DNA of 64,000 nucleotides. Origin: an uncultured Clostridia bacterium (lineage in GTDB: Bacteria; Bacillota; Clostridia; Oscillospirales; Oscillospiraceae). Positions 59,341-64,000 of the stretch are shown in pieces; position 1 is the stretch's first letter; every line of letters starts with the position of its first letter. Position numbers and translations under genes: made by a program. The notes under the pieces were generated by a model. That model did no database searches. It was given only the letters and a program-made list of their open reading frames with translations, and was not told the DNA's origin. The stretch lies in contig CAMCNO010000007.1 of the NCBI GenBank assembly GCA_945876285.1, positions 1 through 64,000 of the forward strand. Direction: 5' to 3'.

Positions 59341-62061
59341 ATGCGCAGGCGTGGTCAGGGAGCCGCTGACACGGCCGTGCATATCTCTGAGATGACCAAC
59401 GAGGAGATGACACGTATGATGATTCGAAGAGAGGAAATGGAGCCGTTCCGTAAACTGATGGATTCAGACGAAGTTTCTGTGGTGAATCTTTACGGAGAAG
59501 CCGGGATCGGCAAGTCGTCTTTTGTGAAGCATCTGATCAAAAGCGATGATGTGAAAAACCGGATGGTAGGCGGCTATCTTGACTTTGGGCATATAAAGAC
59601 GCCGGTGGAAGATGAGATGATCGACAGCCTGTATGATTTGTGCGATCAGCTGAAGATTATCAGCAATTTTAAGCCGGATGATTTTAATGTTGCGGATTAT
59701 GTGGACAGCAGACGCAGCAAGCGCATCCCCTACGCAGAGAGAAGTGAATCAGGCACAGGAATCGATCTGATCGACACTGCGCTGGACATTTCGGAAATTG
59801 CATCGCAGTTTATTGACCTGACTTATCTGGGTACCGGCCTGAAAGCATGGAAAATGCTGACAAATATCTATCAGAAATACAAAGCGGTCTCTGAGGAGGA
59901 AAAAGCCCGCTATCAGAAATATGAATCCATGGATGACCGTACGCTGCGGAACAGTCTTCCTGGAGCGCTGGCCACTGACCTTAACTCGCTTAAGGGCAAG
60001 GGACGCCGTAAGATCGTGATGGTTCTGGATCATGTGGACAGTCATGAGGGAGAACTGGGGAAAAGTGACCATTCGTGGCTGCACAAGCTGCTGGAGAGGA
60101 AGGACTCCGGAATAAAGTGGGTTGTGGTCACCAGAAAACCCCTGACTGATCCAATCGCTGGTATGGAAAAGCTGGAAATCAAGGCGATTCCTGACACCGA
60201 CATGCGGGACTATCTGGAGAAGCAGTCGATCCGCCCCGCTGATATTGACCAGATCATAACGTTAAGCGGCGGATCACCCTTCTATTTACAGCGCGTTCTG
60301 GCGCTCATCCAAGAAAAGAAATCTTTTACGGAGGATGACTGGATTCGCCTGCAGTCCAGAGATCGGTTGTACATTGCCCGTGAATATGTAGACAATCTGC
60401 CTGCTGAACTGTCGGATATCCTGTTCGTGCTGGCTTGTGCCGAAGAATTTGACCGGAGCCTGTTCCATATCCTGTTTCCCGAAAAATTGTTTGAACGACT
60501 GCTTCAGTGGTTTCTTGGTTCAACATTTGAGCACACAGGCGGGAGATACCGCGTACAAAGCAGCATGAAGGATATCATCCTGGATTACCTGGCCGAGTTG
60601 AATCCCAACATCGAGCAGGAATGCTATGACAAGCTCTTTGCTGCGGAGTGTCAGTGGGTTCGACAGTATTCGTCTGAGGCCGGAGCAGATCTTGATCATC
60701 ATCTGCGCAATCTGTGCCTTTACGCAAAGAAACGGGGAGATATCAGAACCAGCTTTGCCGCATTGAGCGAGCTGAAGGGAATCATGCTCTCCACCGGAAA
60801 TGCCACATTATACAGCAAAGAAGTGGAGGAACTTCTGACGGCATGTGAACAGCAGGATGGGGTGCAGTTGAGCATTCTTCTGGAGGCGGCGCTGCTTGCC
60901 TACTACTGGGCGGACTACCAACAAGCAGCACAGCGCTGTGTGCAGGGGCGTGACCTTGCCCGCCGGAATAAAAGTGCCGCCATGGAGCTCCAGTTTTTGG
61001 CGATTCAGATGGATGTTGCCCATATTGCGCCATCCGATGAGAAGGATGCCAGCCAGCAGGTGATCGATCTGGCCACTGCATTTCTCACGCTGCTGGAACA
61101 GCAAAGAGCCGCCATTCCGTACAGAATGTATCTTACCAACAAGATGAATGTGTACCTTCGGTTGGCCAGAGCATACACCACAAAGAGCAACTTCCCCAGA
61201 GCGCTTGCTTATCTGCAGGACTTCTTTAAAACCCTCACCGCCGACAAGGTCAGTGCGTTGGGCCTTCATGACCTGTATGCCCGCGCCCATGAAATGATGG
61301 GAAATCTGTATGGACAGATGGGGAAGCATGAGGATGAACTGGATATGGAGTATCGGGCCGTTGACGCCTATAACATTGCTGAGGTGATGCAGCGGATCTG
61401 GGATCCGGAATTCGAACTGAATTTCGGACTGGCCTGTAAGAGACTGGGGGAAAGCTGTCTCCGCGAGGGGAAGCTGGAAGAAGGGCTGGCGCTGATAGAC
61501 GATGCTCTGGCCAAATATCAGCTGGTAAAACAGAACGCTCCGGAGATCATAGATACCTATTGTAAGATAGGATTTGCCTGTAATGATGCGGCTCAGTATT
61601 TGCTGAAGTATGAGAGCTACAGAAAGAAGGCGGAGGAGTATCTTGCCTGTGCGGAGAATACCGCCAATGAAGCCATAAACTTCATGGAGAAGCTGAAGGG
61701 TACGGAGACCGTTGGAAACCGACAGATCTGCAGTATTCGCTGTACCGCAGCACGCCTTTCCGGTGTCCTGCTGTTTACCCAGAACCGGCATCAGGAAGCG
61801 GAAGGGGCATTCCAAAAAGCGTTGGAGTATGGACGCCAGTTTGTCCTTGCGGTACCGACGCATCCCTATTCCTATTTAGGGAATGCCAGAACTTATGTAA
61901 ACTATGCGGAATTTTTGTCGGAGACGGGTCGCCGCCAGGAAGCAGGAAAGGCTGCAGAATACGGCATGGAGGCATTGAGAATGGCTCGGAGTTATTCTGA
62001 TGACGCAAATGCATTCCAAAAGGAATTCGACAGACTGAAACAGCTGAGCTCACTTGCGTAA
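59341..62061 (+). CDS. STAND-type P-loop NTPase with TPR-like C-terminal repeats
   Basis: 906 aa. Walker A LYGEAGIGKSSFVKHL (52-60), Walker B IVMVLDHVDSH (about 225), then sensor VVVTRKPLTD and the helical GGSPFYLQRVLALI typical of STAND ATPases. The C-terminal half (about 430-900) is all helical with TPR-like units (QEAEGAFQKALEYGRQ, EEGLALIDDALAKYQ). STAND NTPases of this layout act as sensors and switches in bacterial immunity. Start uncertain: ATG 59341 has a weak ribosome site, while internal ATGs at residues 23-27 lie after GAGGAG. More AT-rich than the ankyrin locus. Confidence 0.83.
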   Translation: MRRRGQGAADTAVHISEMTNEEMTRMMIRREEMEPFRKLMDSDEVSVVNLYGEAGIGKSSFVKHLIKSDDVKNRMVGGYLDFGHIKTPVEDEMIDSLYDLCDQLKIISNFKPDDFNVADYVDSRRSKRIPYAERSESGTGIDLIDTALDISEIASQFIDLTYLGTGLKAWKMLTNIYQKYKAVSEEEKARYQKYESMDDRTLRNSLPGALATDLNSLKGKGRRKIVMVLDHVDSHEGELGKSDHSWLHKLLERKDSGIKWVVVTRKPLTDPIAGMEKLEIKAIPDTDMRDYLEKQSIRPADIDQIITLSGGSPFYLQRVLALIQEKKSFTEDDWIRLQSRDRLYIAREYVDNLPAELSDILFVLACAEEFDRSLFHILFPEKLFERLLQWFLGSTFEHTGGRYRVQSSMKDIILDYLAELNPNIEQECYDKLFAAECQWVRQYSSEAGADLDHHLRNLCLYAKKRGDIRTSFAALSELKGIMLSTGNATLYSKEVEELLTACEQQDGVQLSILLEAALLAYYWADYQQAAQRCVQGRDLARRNKSAAMELQFLAIQMDVAHIAPSDEKDASQQVIDLATAFLTLLEQQRAAIPYRMYLTNKMNVYLRLARAYTTKSNFPRALAYLQDFFKTLTADKVSALGLHDLYARAHEMMGNLYGQMGKHEDELDMEYRAVDAYNIAEVMQRIWDPEFELNFGLACKRLGESCLREGKLEEGLALIDDALAKYQLVKQNAPEIIDTYCKIGFACNDAAQYLLKYESYRKKAEEYLACAENTANEAINFMEKLKGTETVGNRQICSIRCTAARLSGVLLFTQNRHQEAEGAFQKALEYGRQFVLAVPTHPYSYLGNARTYVNYAEFLSETGRRQEAGKAAEYGMEALRMARSYSDDANAFQKEFDRLKQLSSLA

Positions 62062-62196
62062 ATCGGTTCTGGCAACAGAAAAGTCAGTGCGGCATGGGCA
62101 GCGGTGCTGGCACAGACCTGGCAGGCGCCATTTGGTTTCGTATGAGTAAGGGGCGGTCTGCACAACCGAAATAACGGATTTGGATTGAACAGGGAG

Positions 62197-62250
62197 CCTC
62201 GCAGAAGCGGAACAAGCCGTTCCGCTTCTGCGAGGTCTTTGATTTTTTAT
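62197..62250 (+). terminator. Terminator after the STAND NTPase gene
   Basis: 17-bp perfect stem cctcgcagaagcggaac / gttccgcttctgcgagg, then TCTTTGATTTTTT. Confidence 0.85.
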
Positions 62251-62312
62251 AAAGTGTCGGAGTGCTGTTTGCTCTCTATAAAAAACTCCAACGGATCACT
62301 GGGCGGAATGAT

Positions 62313-62360
62313 TCGATTTTGGTCGATTCTTGCAAAAAAACAGAATCAGGGATATAATCC
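62313..62360 (+). promoter_or_regulatory. Duplicated promoter/operator, copy 2 (dGTPase)
   Basis: TTGCAA (62330), 17-nt spacer, TATAAT (62353), with the same GATTC/GAATC arms as copy 1. Confidence 0.75.
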
Positions 62361-62432
62361 AAACAGAAATATACCGGAGCAGAGCATCCGGAAAGAAAAT
62401 GCCAAATCTGTGCAAACAGGAGAGAGAACACA

Positions 62433-64000
62433 ATGGAATGGAAAACATTATTGTCTACCCAGAGACAGGGAGAAAAGAAAGAGAAAGCGAAGCAGTTTAC
62501 CCGCTTTGACATCAATGACTTTGATGATGATTTTCTTGCAATCGTTTCCAGCCAGGCCTTCCGCAGACTGCAGGATAAGACGCAGGTGTTCCCGCTGGAC
62601 AAGAGCGATTTTGTCCGCACGCGGTTGACGCATTCCATGGAGGTGTCCACCATCGCGCGGCAGATTGGCGTAATGATTGCACAGGATCATTCCCAGTATC
62701 TAAAGGAGGATTTCAAAAACGATCCGGTGCTGGCGGCCAAGCTGCCCACAGTGGTATCCTGCGCCGGCCTGCTCCACGATATCGGCAATCCGCCCTTCGG
62801 TCATTACGGCGAGTCTGTACTGGGCAACTGGTTCCGTAAGAAATTCCAGGATGACAGCTTTACCTTCCGCGGCGTGAAGGTGGCGGATCTGCTGAACGAG
62901 CAGATGAAGGCGGATCTGGAGCATTTCGAGGGCAATGCCCAGGGCCTCCGCATTCTGGCCAAGAGCCGCAACAAGGAGAACGGATGCGATGTCAATCTGA
63001 CCTATGCGGTGATGAATACCCTGATCAAGTATCCTACCAGCTCTACAAACTTTGATAAAAAGCATCCGGATGTGAAATACCACAAGCTGGGCTATTATTA
63101 CGCGGAGAAGGAGATCATGGACCAGGTCTGTCAGGCCACCGGTACAAAGACCGAAAATGGCTATGTCCGCCATCCGCTGGTATTCATCATGGAGGCAGCT
63201 GACGACATCGCCTACGCCACGGCGGACCTGGAGGACGCCTTCAAGAAGGAGCAGTTCACGCTGGATCAGTTTATGGCGTACTTTGAGAAGAAGGCCGCGG
63301 CAGTCTTTAGCCGGAAGCTGGAGGAGTTCATTCACTCCTGTGAGGATGCGGAACTGCAGGCGAAGATGCGTCAGTATGTTGCGATCCGCAACCAGATGAA
63401 GACCGTGCTTGCCGAAAACGCCCCCGATGCTCAGGAGAAGGTGCAGGCGCTGGATTCAGAGAGAAGGGCGTTGTTTACCGAGGAGGAGCAGGGCGCACTG
63501 AACGCGCTTTCCCGCACCATCGACAATCTGAAAAAGCCGGAGGCACGTTTTAAGGTGCTGAAAAAGCTGGTGGCAGAGCAGGAGATTCGCTCCACGGAGA
63601 CGGATTTCAATGTGTTCTCCAACTGGCTGGAGGAGACGCGGCTGTGGCTGATGTACAGCGCTTGCTTTGCCTTCTCCATGCACTATCAGGAGATCATGGC
63701 AGGCACCTTTACCAAAGACCTGTTTGAGGGGACTTACAGCGAGGATCTGCTGGAGATCATGAAGAGCGTGATGCGGAAATTTGTGTATGACACCCATGAC
63801 ATGGTGCTGCTGCAGCTTTCTGCCAAGCGCATCGTGGAGACGCTGCTGGATGATTTCATCAGCGCCGCCATGTACTACGATGAGCCGGATGCGGATCAGT
63901 ACATCACGCTGATCGATGACCGCTTCATCCGTGTGATCCCGGATAATTTCAAAGAGGACTATAAGGCTGCCAAGCGGAATCTGCCGGCAGACATGGAGAA
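62433..64000 (+). CDS. dgt: dGTP triphosphohydrolase (HD domain), 3' truncated by window edge
   Basis: 522 codons visible from ATG 62433 (MEWKTLLSTQ), RBS CAGGAGAG; it is open to base 64000 and so missing from the track. HD-phosphohydrolase ligands: RTRLTHSMEVS (H), AGLLHDIGNPPFGHYGE (HD), and EAADDIAYATADLEDA (D). FRRLQDKTQVFPL is the dGTPase N-terminal signature. It hydrolyses dGTP to deoxyguanosine and triphosphate. dGTPases are known antiviral nucleotide depleters in some bacteria; the shared operator with the STAND NTPase makes such a role plausible here. Confidence 0.92.
   Translation, partial: MEWKTLLSTQRQGEKKEKAKQFTRFDINDFDDDFLAIVSSQAFRRLQDKTQVFPLDKSDFVRTRLTHSMEVSTIARQIGVMIAQDHSQYLKEDFKNDPVLAAKLPTVVSCAGLLHDIGNPPFGHYGESVLGNWFRKKFQDDSFTFRGVKVADLLNEQMKADLEHFEGNAQGLRILAKSRNKENGCDVNLTYAVMNTLIKYPTSSTNFDKKHPDVKYHKLGYYYAEKEIMDQVCQATGTKTENGYVRHPLVFIMEAADDIAYATADLEDAFKKEQFTLDQFMAYFEKKAAAVFSRKLEEFIHSCEDAELQAKMRQYVAIRNQMKTVLAENAPDAQEKVQALDSERRALFTEEEQGALNALSRTIDNLKKPEARFKVLKKLVAEQEIRSTETDFNVFSNWLEETRLWLMYSACFAFSMHYQEIMAGTFTKDLFEGTYSEDLLEIMKSVMRKFVYDTHDMVLLQLSAKRIVETLLDDFISAAMYYDEPDADQYITLIDDRFIRVIPDNFKEDYKAAKRNLPADME

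Larger units (their letters stand above)
62062..62432. other. Intergenic stretch between STAND NTPase and dGTPase
   Basis: Contains the terminator at 62197 and operator copy 2; the 62185..62628 track ORF is a shadow that runs over both. Confidence 0.6.

Noticed and set aside
1-64000. tRNA, rRNA and riboswitch search by eye
   Set aside because: No cloverleaf, rRNA core sequence or recognisable riboswitch consensus noticed; a covariance-model scan would be needed to be certain.

Overview
The window is a GC-rich bacterial chromosome segment. Protein style (OPT transporter, PepD, SlyD-like FKBP, AddAB-type nucleases), Gram-positive ribosome sites (AGGAGG) and TTGACA-N17-TATAAT promoters suggest a Clostridia-class anaerobe, most likely an Oscillospiraceae-like gut bacterium. 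This is inference from sequence character; no marker gene (rRNA, ribosomal protein) is present to prove it. No rRNA, tRNA or CRISPR array was seen.

Region 1 (1-4.1 kb) is ordinary core content: the end of an oligopeptide transporter, a PqqD-like protein, a small membrane protein and the M20 dipeptidase PepD. Region 2 (4.1-7.1 kb) has two decayed mobile-element remnants (C-terminus of a tyrosine integrase, C-terminus of an IS1634-like transposase), then a NifX-like/FKBP fusion and two minus-strand unknowns, one an integral membrane protein. Region 3 (7.2-15.6 kb) is accessory: a small AT-rich ORF directly followed by a 1586-aa phospholipase-D-like plus SF2 helicase fusion, a MORN-type membrane protein, and a zinc-ribbon/AT-hook protein.

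Region 4 (15.6-59.1 kb) is the striking part. It is one large locus built from paralogues: ten divergent ankyrin-repeat proteins, two MoxR AAA+ ATPases each paired with a VWA protein carrying a degenerate metallopeptidase site, a CbbX/SpoVK-like AAA+ ATPase, a stand-alone ClpP, two copies of an unknown ~375-aa protein, an AddB-like/AddA-like helicase-nuclease pair, a NYN-domain/OST-HTH putative RNase, a WYL-domain transcription regulator, a second zinc-ribbon/AT-hook protein and an Ada-type zinc-binding protein. Ten copies of one promoter element, AAATTTGAAA followed exactly 12 nt after TTGAAA by TANNNT, lie in this locus; nine sit just upstream of its transcription units on both strands. The WYL regulator, the helicase-nuclease pair and the zinc-ribbon gene instead have ordinary sigma-A-type promoters. 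I read this as a single regulon, possibly a stress- or phage-responsive conflict system activated by the WYL protein, by analogy with PafBC. That reading is inference.

Region 5 (59.1-64 kb) has a STAND-type NTPase with helical-repeat C-terminus and a dGTP triphosphohydrolase (truncated by the window end). Each is preceded by a nearly identical 48-bp promoter/operator (43 of 48 positions match), so the two genes are probably co-regulated as a separate module.

Many ORF starts in the track were moved to the codon with a proper ribosome site; in two cases (20235..21650 and clpP) the track start lies inside the shared promoter element.
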